Shown here one piece after another: positions 1 to 7,597 of a DNA stretch of 25,742 bases (positions are counted from its first letter, which is position 1; each line of letters starts with the position of its first letter). The notes under the pieces are model-generated. The model made no database searches. It saw only the letters and a program-made list of their open reading frames with translations, and had not been told where the DNA came from. The stretch comes from CAZPZZ01 sp964591245 (GTDB lineage Bacteria > Acidobacteriota > Vicinamibacteria > Vicinamibacterales > UBA8438), in the NCBI GenBank assembly GCA_964591245.1, contig CAZPZZ010000049.1, forward strand, positions 1-25,742, written 5' to 3'. Both the position numbers and the translations under genes were made by a program.

Positions 1-1352
1 CTGGCCGACAGGCCGGCCATCTCGAGCAGGGTGGGGTAGAGGTCTGGGCTGATGACGGGTTCGTGGCGAACCGTGCCGCGTTCGCCCCCGTTTGGCCAGC
101 GTACGATGAGTGGTACCCGTACACCTCCTTCATAGAGCCAGCCTTTGGCACCGCGGAGCGGAAGGTTGGATGTGGAGTAGGCGGCGTCAAGCTGATCCGC
201 TTCCACCACCCGATCGGGTCGGCCGAAGTTGGCCGCGGACATGCCCCCGTTGTCGGAGTAGAACACGACGATGGTGTTCTCCAGCTGGTTCGTCGTCTCG
301 AGCGCGTCAAGTACGCGGCCGAGGCTCTCGTCGACCGATTCGACCATCGCTGCGAACTCAGGATTGTCCTGGTGTTGTTTCACCTGAATGGTCCGTTGAG
401 GCAGGACCCTGTGCTCACGATGTGACGGGCCTGTCGCTAGCTCGCGGAGTTCGTCGCGCGAGAGTGGTGAGGGGGCGTCTGGGTTCCCCTCCAGCACGAA
501 GTCCTGGCCGGAAGGCGCCGGAAGGTCTGCTAGCGTGTCGCGGTATTTCTGAACCAGATCCTCTCGTCCCTGAATCGGGTCGTGGACCGCGAAGTGTGAC
601 AGGTAGAGGAAGAAGGGCTGCGCGCTCTCTTCACCACTGTGATCATGGATGAATCCGAGCGCCAGATCGGTGAGCCGATCGGTCACGTACTCGTCTTCTT
701 CGTTGGCGACGGCCAGTCCCTCCATTTCGTATGGCGGATGATAGCCTCCGCGAGGACAGCACCCGTTCCACTCCGGCACTTGCACGTCGAACCCCTGGTG
801 AAGCGGCCCGGCCTCTTCATCGCCGAGGTGCCACTTCCCGAAAATCCCGGTGCGGTAGCCGTGCTCCTGTAGCGTTTCGGCCAGGGTGGCTTCCTCAAGC
901 GGTAGCGCCTGGATCTTGTCGGCGCTCAGAAGACGCTCGAAGTCGTGTTCGCGGCGGCCCGGGAGCCAGTCGGTGAGCCGGAGACGTGCCGGATATTTTC
1001 CCGTCATCAGGCTTGCCCGCGTCGGTGAGCAGACATGGCCCGCGGCGTAGGCGTTGGTGAATCGCACGCTTTCGCTGGCAAACCGATCGATGGTTGGCGT
1101 CTCGTAGAGCGAGCTGCCGTAGACGCCCAGATCGCGCCACCCCATGTCGTCCACGAGAAAGAGCACGATGTTCGGCCTGTCGAGCGCTAACGTGGCATCG
1201 TCCGCCGTGCCGTTCGGGTCACTGTGCGCGCCGCAGCCCGCCGCAAGGCCCAGCAACGCCATTAAGAAGGTCGCGAAACTTTGCCTCGCAGGCTGCGGAT
1301 TCTTTCGTGTCGTTCCAGAGCGGTGATCTGAACTTACGAATGTGTCATTCAT
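1..1352 (-). CDS. Sulfatase, lipoprotein-like (3' end missing at window edge)
   Basis: Type I sulfatase that would hydrolyse sulfate esters in the periplasm or at the cell surface. Only the first ~450 residues are in the window; the reading frame is open to base 1. Start ATG at 1352 is followed by a basic n-region, a hydrophobic stretch and a possible lipobox ending L-A-A-G-C at Cys40. Metal-binding Asp-Asp lies at residues 68-69 in N-I-V-L-F-L-V-D-D-M-G. The formylglycine motif C-S-P-T-R starts at Cys108, followed by A-S-L-M-T-G. Farther on are FGKWHLG and YSDNGG, and near the edge GGVRVPLIVRWP and PDLYPTLLEMAG, all classic sulfatase signatures. The Cys needs conversion by a formylglycine-generating enzyme, which is not in this window. 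No clear ribosome site precedes the start; an internal ATG at residue 31 would leave a poorer signal peptide. The substrate cannot be told from sequence. Confidence 0.93.
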   Translation of the reverse strand, partial: MNDTFVSSDHRSGTTRKNPQPARQSFATFLMALLGLAAGCGAHSDPNGTADDATLALDRPNIVLFLVDDMGWRDLGVYGSSLYETPTIDRFASESVRFTNAYAAGHVCSPTRASLMTGKYPARLRLTDWLPGRREHDFERLLSADKIQALPLEEATLAETLQEHGYRTGIFGKWHLGDEEAGPLHQGFDVQVPEWNGCCPRGGYHPPYEMEGLAVANEEDEYVTDRLTDLALGFIHDHSGEESAQPFFLYLSHFAVHDPIQGREDLVQKYRDTLADLPAPSGQDFVLEGNPDAPSPLSRDELRELATGPSHREHRVLPQRTIQVKQHQDNPEFAAMVESVDESLGRVLDALETTNQLENTIVVFYSDNGGMSAANFGRPDRVVEADQLDAAYSTSNLPLRGAKGWLYEGGVRVPLIVRWPNGGERGTVRHEPVISPDLYPTLLEMAGLSA

Positions 1353-1541
1353 GAGAGTGGTCCCGGTCAGGGTGGGAGCCTGGCACAGTGGTACGTAACC
1401 TCGTTCGGTGTGATTATACCGAGGCCTCGAGACGACGATAGCGGCTACCTGATGTCTATGTTCCCGGCGGTCGTTAGCGGAGACCGGTGGGGTACATCGG
1501 GCGGGGCGATGGTGTCTTGCGGATCAAGGTATAGTTTGCAG

Positions 1542-2384
1542 ATGTGTATCCAGTGGAGGCGACACGTCATCCGAGTCGCCGTCGTGCTCGTCGCGATGGT
1601 GGTCGGGACTGGGGTCGCCGGCGCGCAACCTCCCGATACTGACTACCAGGCTCCGCGGACGGCCGATGGTCACCCCGATCTCAATGGCATTTGGCAGGCG
1701 CTCGGATCGGCGCACTGGGATATCGAAGGGCATGTGGCCCGGATGGGCCCCATCGCCGAGTTGGGCGCTCTGGGGGCCATTCCTGCAGGTATGGGCGTCG
1801 TGGCGGACGGGGAGATTCCGTATCGTCCGGAGGCGCTCGAGACCCGAAATCACAATAGAGAGCATTGGGTGGATCTTGACCCTGCGGCGAAGTGCTACAT
1901 GCCGGGCATTCCGCGAGCTACCTACATGCCGTTTCCGTTCCAGATCGTCCAGAATCCGCAGGCCCTGATGTTTGCCTACGAGTTCACCTCGTCGACGCGC
2001 GTCGTCCGGATGGACCGCCCGGGTACCGAGGCGGCCCTGCCCTCATGGATGGGATACGCGCTGGGACGCTGGGAGGGTGAGACTCTCGTCGTCGATGTCA
2101 CGAAGCAAGTCGCGGATACCTGGTTCGACAGCTCCGGAAATTTCCATAGCGCATCGTTGGAGGTCGAGGAGCGATATACCGCGATCAGTCCAGACGCGCT
2201 CTGGTACGAGGTCACCATCCGGGATCCGGAGGTGTTCACACGTCCCTGGCAGATGTCGATGCCGCTCTACCGGCGGCTCGAGCCGAATGCGCGGGTCCTC
2301 GAGTTCAAGTGCATTCCCTTCGCCGAAGAAAAAATGTTCGGCGAGTGGTACCGGCGTGACGCGCCAGAGGATGAAGGAAGATAG
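1542..2384 (+). CDS. Secreted protein of unknown function, W-x-x-PDL-x-G-x-W family (paralogue 1)
   Basis: Exported protein of about 280 residues, first of a three-gene operon. I chose ATG 1542 because it gives a standard signal peptide: a short basic n-region, a hydrophobic core and an A-G-A-Q cleavage site. An in-frame ATG at 1509 after a G-rich stretch is the main alternative. The mature protein begins with D-G-H-P-D-L-N-G-I-W, and carries G-R-W-E-G-E-T-L-V-V-D-V-T and a C-terminal L-E-F-K-C-I-P-F-A-E-E segment. These are the hallmarks of a widespread but uncharacterised family seen in Acidobacteriota and other environmental bacteria. It is related to the genes at 2387 and 14039 in this window. 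No catalytic residues are recognisable and I assign no function. Its stop is 2 bases before the next gene, so the two are surely co-transcribed. Confidence 0.85.
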   Translation: MCIQWRRHVIRVAVVLVAMVVGTGVAGAQPPDTDYQAPRTADGHPDLNGIWQALGSAHWDIEGHVARMGPIAELGALGAIPAGMGVVADGEIPYRPEALETRNHNREHWVDLDPAAKCYMPGIPRATYMPFPFQIVQNPQALMFAYEFTSSTRVVRMDRPGTEAALPSWMGYALGRWEGETLVVDVTKQVADTWFDSSGNFHSASLEVEERYTAISPDALWYEVTIRDPEVFTRPWQMSMPLYRRLEPNARVLEFKCIPFAEEKMFGEWYRRDAPEDEGR

Positions 2385-2386
2385 TC

Positions 2387-3493
2387 ATGACTGCACGTAT
2401 CACTCTCATCGCCGTAACCGGCCTCTGGTTGGCCGGTTCGCTCCCGAGCCCAGTTGCCGCCCAGGAGATCCCGAGAACCTCATGGGGGGTTCCCGATCTG
2501 CGGGGTACCTGGGACTTCCGCACTGTCACTCCCTTCGAGCGGCCGGAGTCGTTCCGCGATCAGGAATTCCTGACTGTTGACGAGGTGGACGAGTTCGAGG
2601 AGGCCGTCCGCCGGGGGCGTGAAGAGCGCGCGCAGAGCACTGACTACACGCAGAGCCAGGGTGACGTGGATGTCGGCTACAACTCGTTCTTCATCGATTC
2701 TGGTACCAGGATGAGCGGGACCATGCGCACGTCCCTGGTCGTGGATCCGCCCGATGGTCGGGTTCCGGCAATGACCGAAGACGCCCGGGAGCGGGCCCGG
2801 CAACGGTTCGCCACATGGGGGAGCCCACCGCGTACTCCGGCGGATCGCAACACGGCGGTTCGGTGCATCACCGGGTTCAACTCTGGCCCGCCGATGACTC
2901 CCGGTGCGTACAACAACATCATGGAGGTCTTCCAGACGGAGGATCACGTCGCCATCATGACGGAGATGGTCAACGACCACCGCATCATTCCCATAGATGG
3001 CGGAAGTGAGTCGCTGCCGGGGGATATGCGTCTGTGGAAGGGAGACTCTCGTGGCCGGTGGGATGGCGATACATTGGTGGTCACGACCACGAATTTCACC
3101 GGGGCCACTGCGTTTCGAAACACGGGCCGGAACCTCGCACTGACAGAGAGATTCAGCCGCACCGAGGCCGGCGGACTGCTCTACGAATACACGATAGACG
3201 ACCCCGAGTCCTACGAGGCATCGTGGTCGACCGCTCTTGAGATGAGGGCGACGGATGACTCCATCTACGAGTACGCCTGTCACGAAGGCAACCTGGCGAT
3301 GATGCTGATGCTGCGGGGGGCCCGTTTGCAGGAGGCCGAGGGGCGCGGTGACGACCAGTGGCTGGCCACGTGGTATCAGGGCGCAGCTGGAGCTCTGCAG
3401 GAGAACGACGAGGCCAACCAGAGCTCGGAGTCTGAGCCGGATGGCGACGACGAACCGGATGCTGACGAAGAGAACGAGCCGGACAGGCAGTAG
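2387..3493 (+). CDS. Secreted protein of unknown function, WGVPDL-x-GTW family (paralogue 2), acidic tail
   Basis: Exported protein of 368 residues, second gene of the operon. Its ribosome site (GAAGGAAG) lies inside the end of the preceding gene. A signal peptide ending near V-A-A-Q at residue 26 is followed by S-W-G-V-P-D-L-R-G-T-W and T-P-F-E-R-P. Further family landmarks are T-S-L-V-V-D-P-P-D-G-R, R-W-D-G-D-T-L-V-V-T-T-T-N-F, D-D-P-E-S-Y and I-Y-E-Y-A-C-H-E-G-N. The same blocks occur in the gene at 14039, so the two are clear paralogues. The last ~29 residues are low complexity, about half Asp or Glu, which the other two paralogues lack; this may bind cations or act as a soluble spacer. 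The biochemical function is unknown. Confidence 0.88.
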   Translation: MTARITLIAVTGLWLAGSLPSPVAAQEIPRTSWGVPDLRGTWDFRTVTPFERPESFRDQEFLTVDEVDEFEEAVRRGREERAQSTDYTQSQGDVDVGYNSFFIDSGTRMSGTMRTSLVVDPPDGRVPAMTEDARERARQRFATWGSPPRTPADRNTAVRCITGFNSGPPMTPGAYNNIMEVFQTEDHVAIMTEMVNDHRIIPIDGGSESLPGDMRLWKGDSRGRWDGDTLVVTTTNFTGATAFRNTGRNLALTERFSRTEAGGLLYEYTIDDPESYEASWSTALEMRATDDSIYEYACHEGNLAMMLMLRGARLQEAEGRGDDQWLATWYQGAAGALQENDEANQSSESEPDGDDEPDADEENEPDRQ

Positions 3494-3507
3494 CGGAGGA
3501 AAGACCC

Positions 3508-3945
3508 ATGCGATGGATGCTCGGTGGCTTGGTGGTGGCGGCGATGTTCATGACGGTGGCGGTGCGGGCGCACCACGCGTTTTCTGCGGAGTTCGACGCG
3601 AACCTGCCCATTCAGGTGGAGGGCAAGGTGACCCGCGTGGACTGGATCAATCCCCACTCGTGGATCTACGTGATGGATGAGAGCGAAGACGGGACCACCC
3701 AGGAATGGATGCTGGAGGCCGGCACGCCGAATACCCTCCTCCGGCGCGGGATCACGGCGACTATTCTCACCGTTGGCACCGAAGTACGAGTGCGGGGCTA
3801 CCAGAGCAAGGATCGGATCTGCGATCCGATCTGCCGGGGCAGCGGGCGAGACATCGTGTTCGCTGATGGCACGTCGCTCTTTATGGGATCGTCCGGGACT
3901 GGTGCACCGCGAGATGGAGCGGATCCGACAGAGGCGCCGCGGTAG
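3508..3945 (+). CDS. DUF6152 family secreted protein
   Basis: Small exported protein of 145 residues, last gene of the operon, 14 bases after the previous stop with a GAGGAAAG ribosome site. A signal peptide of ~21 residues ends just before H-H-A-F-S-A-E-F-D, the usual mature N-terminus of DUF6152 proteins. The body V-E-G-K-V-T-R-V-D-W-I-N-P-H-S-W, then L-E-A-G-T-P-N-T-L-L-R-R-G and a final D-G-T-S-L-F follow the family pattern of a small beta-rich OB-like fold. DUF6152 genes commonly sit beside members of the W-x-x-PDL-x-G-x-W family, as here, which suggests a shared periplasmic role, but no activity is known. A terminator-like hairpin follows at 3952. Confidence 0.88.
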   Translation: MRWMLGGLVVAAMFMTVAVRAHHAFSAEFDANLPIQVEGKVTRVDWINPHSWIYVMDESEDGTTQEWMLEAGTPNTLLRRGITATILTVGTEVRVRGYQSKDRICDPICRGSGRDIVFADGTSLFMGSSGTGAPRDGADPTEAPR

Positions 3946-3951
3946 CCAAGA

Positions 3952-3976
3952 GTCGGGGGTGTTCAGTGCCCCCGAC
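3952..3976 (+). terminator. Hairpin after the 1542-3945 operon
   Basis: Perfect 8-bp GC-rich stem (3952-3959 with 3969-3976, GTCGGGGG/CCCCCGAC) and a 9-base loop, six bases after the DUF6152 stop. No T-run follows directly, so it may end transcription weakly or protect the 3' end. A second small stem, CGCCC/GGGCG at 4022-4036, lies nearer the convergent flavin reductase. Confidence 0.55.
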
Positions 3977-4076
3977 CGTACTCACCTCCACATCGATCGA
4001 CATTTTTCGTGAAGCCTCTACCGCCCGTGAAGGGCGTGGACATCCTGATGAGCGTCCGTCCAGGCCGTGAGTGCTG

Positions 4077-4577
4077 CTACCAATTCTTCGGACGACTCGT
4101 GAGGTCGCCGTACGCTCCGTTGAAGTAGAGAAGTGGCTGCCCTGTTCCCGCCTCCACCTTGACCAGTTGACCGACGAAGATGTCGTGGTCGCCACCGGGC
4201 AGCACTTCGGTGACCTCACACTCGGTCCAGGCGAGCACATCTGCGAACACCGGACATCCGAGCACTGGCCCGGGCTTCCAGTCGGTGTCGGCGAACTTGT
4301 CTGTATGACGGCTGGCAAACCGATTCGAAATTTCTTCCTGCTTGTCACTGAGCATGTTCACCGCGAATCGGCGGTTGGTGCGGAACGCCTCCAGGCTTCC
4401 CGCGCGTCGGTCAATACACACCAGGCACAGCGGCGGATCGAGAGAGAGCGAACTGAACGCGCTCACGGTCAATCCCCACGGTGTGCCGTCTTGATCGACG
4501 GTCGTCACGACGGTGACACCGCTGGCGAAGTTGCTCATGCATGCTTTGAAATCTTCGCTGGAGATGGCGTCTGCCAT
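4077..4577 (-). CDS. Flavin reductase-like, FMN-binding protein
   Basis: Cytoplasmic protein of 166 residues in the flavin reductase-like family (HpaC/RutF type), which uses NAD(P)H to reduce FMN or FAD for a partner monooxygenase. The N-terminus F-A-S-G-V-T-V-V-T-T, the block W-G-L-T-V-S-A-F-S-S-L-S-L-D-P-P-L and the segment F-A-V-N-M-L-S form the flavin-binding split barrel. The C-terminal G-G-D-H-D-I-F-V-G-Q-L matches the conserved G-D-H region. Length is normal for the family. Start ATG 4577 is preceded by an AAGAAGGGA ribosome site. There is no oxygenase partner nearby, so the recipient of reduced flavin is unknown. It converges on the operon at 1542-3945 and lies 214 bases from the next gene on its strand. 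Confidence 0.9.
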   Translation of the reverse strand: MADAISSEDFKACMSNFASGVTVVTTVDQDGTPWGLTVSAFSSLSLDPPLCLVCIDRRAGSLEAFRTNRRFAVNMLSDKQEEISNRFASRHTDKFADTDWKPGPVLGCPVFADVLAWTECEVTEVLPGGDHDIFVGQLVKVEAGTGQPLLYFNGAYGDLTSRPKNW

Positions 4578-4791
4578 AAAAATCCCTTCTTCTCGTCTGG
4601 TCGGTCTGAGGTAGCGATGGGCTTACGTTTGCTCTACGGTAACGGTGGCCGGTCGTGCTCGGCGGTGATTCTGTGCGGCGGAAAGGGCCTGTGAAGTCGC
4701 AGGGTTGCCACCCGAATCGCCGACGCGCGAGGCTGGGACGCCACACGCCAGCGGGAGTCCTGTGGAACTTCCTGTCAGTCAGTGCCTGGTG

Positions 4792-5280
4792 TCAGTGTGA
4801 TCTAGCTCCCTCTACCTTATCGATGAATTCTTCCGTGAACCAAGGTTTCGCTTCGGGCCACCAGGCAGCCGTCGGACCATCATTGATCATCCGAATCAGA
4901 GAAACCGCGTGTTTCTTTTCAGTGCGTGTAAGAGGAAGGTCAAGGTCCGCTTCATATTTCCTGAAGAGCGCCACCCAGAGGCAACACACTCGATAGGCTT
5001 CCTTGGGGGTCAAACCGTACGTATCTTCCAACGCTTGCATTCCAGGCAATTTGCGGCCGGCTTGTTCATAGATGTCACCAAGTAATGATCCAAGCTCTGT
5101 CGATGTTGCCTGAGCGAGCAGGATCTCACGGGTTCCGGCCTGTCTGGCCTGTATCGTCGCTGCAACTGTTGCCTGGCGGTCGGCTCGCACCTGAAAACCG
5201 ACATACACGAGAGAACACACAACCGCGAATGCTCCGACCAGATCCGCAACGGCACTGATGGCTTCCCAGTCCAATGACAT
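4792..5280 (-). CDS. Small single-span membrane protein, unknown function
   Basis: Protein of 162 residues with one transmembrane segment at about residues 7-30 (A-V-A-D-L-V-G-A-F-A-V-V-C-S-L-V-Y-V-G-F), followed by Q-V-R-A-D-R-Q-A-T and a mostly helical, soluble C-terminal domain. This W-E-A-I-(S/G)-A-(V/I) N-terminus, membrane span and polar helix layout is common in uncharacterised environmental proteins. I moved the start from 5328 to the ATG at 5280 because an AGGAG lies 8 bases upstream and the extra 16 residues look unlike coding sequence. Composition is slightly less GC-rich than that of its neighbours. Function unknown. Confidence 0.72.
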   Translation of the reverse strand: MSLDWEAISAVADLVGAFAVVCSLVYVGFQVRADRQATVAATIQARQAGTREILLAQATSTELGSLLGDIYEQAGRKLPGMQALEDTYGLTPKEAYRVCCLWVALFRKYEADLDLPLTRTEKKHAVSLIRMINDGPTAAWWPEAKPWFTEEFIDKVEGARSH

Positions 5281-5288
5281 TCTTTGGT

Positions 5289-5293
5289 CTCCT
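5289..5293 (-). promoter_or_regulatory. Ribosome binding site fixing the 5280 start
   Basis: AGGAG on the minus strand, 8 bases before the ATG at 5280. It supports the shorter start over the in-frame ATG at 5328. Confidence 0.6.
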
Positions 5294-5334
5294 GGCTTAC
5301 GACCGACGAGGCACCAAAAGAACTCCAACTAGTA

Positions 5335-5364
5335 GTGACACATTAACTCACCCGACGGTAGGAT
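5335..5364 (+). promoter_or_regulatory. Candidate sigma70-type promoter for the propeller gene
   Basis: -35 GTGACA (5 of 6 match to TTGACA) at 5335-5340, an 18-base spacer, and -10 TAGGAT (4 of 6) at 5359-5364, 40 bases before the chosen start at 5405. It lies in the divergent gap between the small membrane protein and the propeller gene. Confidence 0.45.
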
Positions 5365-5404
5365 CGGCGCCTAGGTTGATATGGTGGTCGTACTTGGGGG
5401 GGAG

Positions 5405-6646
5405 ATGAAGAGATATCGTTTCGCGGGAAATGTTGCACTCGCTCTCGGGATCATGCTGTCCGCGATGTCCGGATTCTCTCAGGCGCAAGCGCCGACTGAG
5501 GGGCCGGCCATCGATGGTTCACCGGCCTGGTTTCTGCAGGGATCGTTTCCCGATCCGGGCGGCCGTACCATCGTCGATCCCGATGGCAACGTCACGGTGG
5601 TGCCTCGTAGTGAGGCCGGCGGTTACCGCCCGGTCACCGGGGCGACGCCGGGATGTCGGCAGTCGCCGATCTGTGGCAGTCGAGTCGGTCGACGCCGGGG
5701 AGATTTGCAACGGGTCCAGTGGGACCAAACACTGGGGTATAGGTTCACCTACCTCGATGTGTTGCCGGCTGGTCTTGGGGGTGTCCCTGCGGTGGCCCTC
5801 GATTCAAAAGACAACCTGTGGGTGTTCCGGCGTGCGGAGGTTGGTAAGTCCCAGTTGCTGAAATTTGATCCGGATCATCGCCTCCTCGTGGCGGTCGATC
5901 CGGACGTGATCGGCTATCAGGACAAGGCACACGGGATGGCTGTCGATGCGGAAGACAATGTCTGGATCACGGCGACCCATGGCGCCACGGTCATGAAACT
6001 CAGCCCGGAGGGCGAACTGCTCTTGACGATCGGCGAATCGGGGCGCCGAGGAGACTGGGATGAGGCCGAAGGACAGCGGCTGCTCTGGGAGCCGGTGATG
6101 GTCGCCTTTGGATCCAACGGCGATGTCTACATAGCCCAAGGTCACGGGAACGAGAGTCCGAACGATACCGGTTCAGACGACCCTGCTAACAACATCGGCG
6201 CCTCGAGAATCTTGCACCTCGACAAGAGTGGCCGGTTTATCAATCAGTGGTACGGCAACGAGGCCGGACCCGGGAAATTCAATTCGGCGCATGGGCTCGC
6301 CGTTGATCCCACGAATGGGGATGTCTGGATCGGCGACCGTGAGGACTATCGCATCGTCGTGTATTCAGGCGCGGGCGAGTTCAGGAAGACCCTGCAGATG
6401 AGAAACCTGCCGTGTGCCCTCAATTTCGATTCGCACGGCCAGCCCTGGATGGCGAGCGGTCAGGACGGCCAGTTCTTGAAGCTGGACCGGAACGGTAAGG
6501 TGCTCGGCGCAATCGGGAATGGGATGGGCATCGGTCCCGGCCAGTTCATCGAAGCCAGCTACTGGGTCATGGACAAGGATGACAATTTGTATGCGGGGGA
6601 TACGGCCGTTGGACGGATTACCAAGATGGTTGCACCCGCGAGGTAG
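5405..6646 (+). CDS. Secreted NHL-type beta-propeller, PAL (amidating lyase)-like
   Basis: Exported protein of 413 residues. A signal peptide (M-K-R-Y-R-F, hydrophobic core, cleavage near S-Q-A-Q-A) is followed by a series of NHL-like blades. The repeat pattern is x-G-x-A-V-D-x-x-(D/G)-(N/D)-V-W-I: V-A-L-D-S-K-D-N-L-W-V, M-A-V-D-A-E-D-N-V-W-I, V-A-F-G-S-N-G-D-V-Y-I, L-A-V-D-P-T-N-G-D-V-W-I and a last M-D-K-D-D-N-L-Y-A. The overall layout resembles bacterial proteins annotated as peptidyl-alpha-hydroxyglycine alpha-amidating lyase-like; whether it has lyase activity cannot be told. Start: ATG 5405 directly follows a G-rich ribosome-like stretch and gives the better n-region; 5381 in frame is the alternative. 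Confidence 0.88.
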   Translation: MKRYRFAGNVALALGIMLSAMSGFSQAQAPTEGPAIDGSPAWFLQGSFPDPGGRTIVDPDGNVTVVPRSEAGGYRPVTGATPGCRQSPICGSRVGRRRGDLQRVQWDQTLGYRFTYLDVLPAGLGGVPAVALDSKDNLWVFRRAEVGKSQLLKFDPDHRLLVAVDPDVIGYQDKAHGMAVDAEDNVWITATHGATVMKLSPEGELLLTIGESGRRGDWDEAEGQRLLWEPVMVAFGSNGDVYIAQGHGNESPNDTGSDDPANNIGASRILHLDKSGRFINQWYGNEAGPGKFNSAHGLAVDPTNGDVWIGDREDYRIVVYSGAGEFRKTLQMRNLPCALNFDSHGQPWMASGQDGQFLKLDRNGKVLGAIGNGMGIGPGQFIEASYWVMDKDDNLYAGDTAVGRITKMVAPAR

Positions 6647-6683
6647 GCTGGTGGTCGACCGCGTGTTTGCGTGAGACAGACGA

Positions 6684-6709
6684 CGTGGTCTCGGTCGCCA
6701 CGGCCGTGG
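6684..6709. terminator. Weak hairpin between convergent genes
   Basis: CGTGG/CCACG stem (6684-6688 with 6698-6702) overlapping a perfect 12-base palindrome, CCACGGCCGTGG, at 6698-6709. It lies between the propeller gene stop (6646) and the GFA-family gene stop (6800). The two folds are mutually exclusive and no T-run is present, so a terminator role is only a suggestion. Confidence 0.3.
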
Positions 6710-6799
6710 TCTGTTGGTTGCTGCCCGGAAGGATTATGCCAGGAACTATCGGGTTCTACTGGTCCGGCATGCAATGCCTGTGGTGATGGCGCCTGGCGT

Positions 6800-7453
6800 C
6801 TAGTTGTTCCCCGCCAAATCGATTGGAGGGGTGCCCAGGGTGTTGTAGCCCTCCAGGTGGATCCAACCATACGACGCGACCGATGTCTCAATAATGTCCC
6901 GGATTGATCTGAATCCGTCCGGCACAACGAGTTCGTCATGCTGTGCCTTGGCGATGGTCGGTACGACGGCGGGCCACATCGTCGTCTCCTCGGGACCTGC
7001 CTCGAATCGTGGTCCTTTGAATCCAGCACACACGGCGGTCTTGCGGTTGTTGGGGACATCCTTTTCAAATATCTGAGCAGTTACATCACAAGGGTCGGTC
7101 CCTGTGACCTTACAAAAATCAACATCAACGCAGACAATCTTCGGACCCAGAATAGATAAATTTTCTACGAAGAGGGAAGAGTAGCAGCATGTGGCAATGC
7201 CCCGGAGACATACCGTGTCCGGGGTGATCTTCACCCAGCGGAGGTGGTCTTCGCCCTTCACAACCTTCAGGCTGTTCTGGAGATAGATCTTGTCGATGCC
7301 CTGGTGGGCCGGATAGAAAGTACTGCCACGTTTCCAGGCGGCCCAATGCAGGATGGCATTGCAATCATCGCAGCAACAGATCAGCCTGAAAAGCGGCCTG
7401 GTCGTTGCAAAATGCACTTCAACATTGCCGCAATTACACGTGATGATCGCCAC
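6800..7453 (-). CDS. GFA/CENP-V-family zinc protein, degenerate third Cys motif
   Basis: Protein of 217 residues of the glutathione-dependent formaldehyde-activating (GFA/CENP-V) fold, a zinc beta-barrel whose best-known member, Gfa, catalyses formaldehyde-glutathione adduct formation. Seen: C-N-C-G (Cys6, Cys8) and C-C-C-D-D-C (Cys26-28, Cys31), the first two Cys clusters. Where the family has F-C-x-x-C-G, this protein has I-A-T-C-C-Y-S-S (Cys89-90), so one zinc site is altered. After residue ~120 there is a long C-terminal region absent from small GFA proteins. The start is GTG at 7453 with a perfect AGGAGG 6 bases upstream. It is divergent from a MATE exporter and lies in the same block as a second GFA gene and both glutathione synthesis genes, which supports a glutathione-linked role. 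Substrate unknown. Confidence 0.8.
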   Translation of the reverse strand: MAIITCNCGNVEVHFATTRPLFRLICCCDDCNAILHWAAWKRGSTFYPAHQGIDKIYLQNSLKVVKGEDHLRWVKITPDTVCLRGIATCCYSSLFVENLSILGPKIVCVDVDFCKVTGTDPCDVTAQIFEKDVPNNRKTAVCAGFKGPRFEAGPEETTMWPAVVPTIAKAQHDELVVPDGFRSIRDIIETSVASYGWIHLEGYNTLGTPPIDLAGNN

Positions 7454-7459
7454 CGTCTG

Positions 7460-7465
7460 CCTCCT
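7460..7465 (-). promoter_or_regulatory. Strong ribosome binding site for the GTG start at 7453
   Basis: AGGAGG on the minus strand, 6 bases from the GTG. It decides the start of the GFA-family gene. The rest of the gap up to 7597 is AT-rich around 7490-7530 and should hold divergent promoters for this gene and the MATE gene, but I see no convincing -35/-10 pair. Confidence 0.75.
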
Positions 7466-7597
7466 ATTGCTTCGTGACCTGCCCGCAGTCGATCTATTTA
7501 ATCAAATGTTGAAGATTGAAATAAACAACGGAACGGCAAGGTCCAGGCATGACGAGCCATTGGAGACCTTCCAGAGCCGACTTGGTTGAAGCGAGAC

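Noticed and set aside
1381..1395. Sigma54-like promoter (TGGCAC box)
   Set aside because: The -12 GC is missing at the needed spacing; the position has CG instead.
2480..3283. Minus-strand open frame (267 codons)
   Set aside because: Antisense shadow of the paralogue-2 gene, which has a signal peptide and family motifs.
4071..4694. Plus-strand open frame (207 codons)
   Set aside because: Antisense to the flavin reductase gene, whose motifs and ribosome site are clear.
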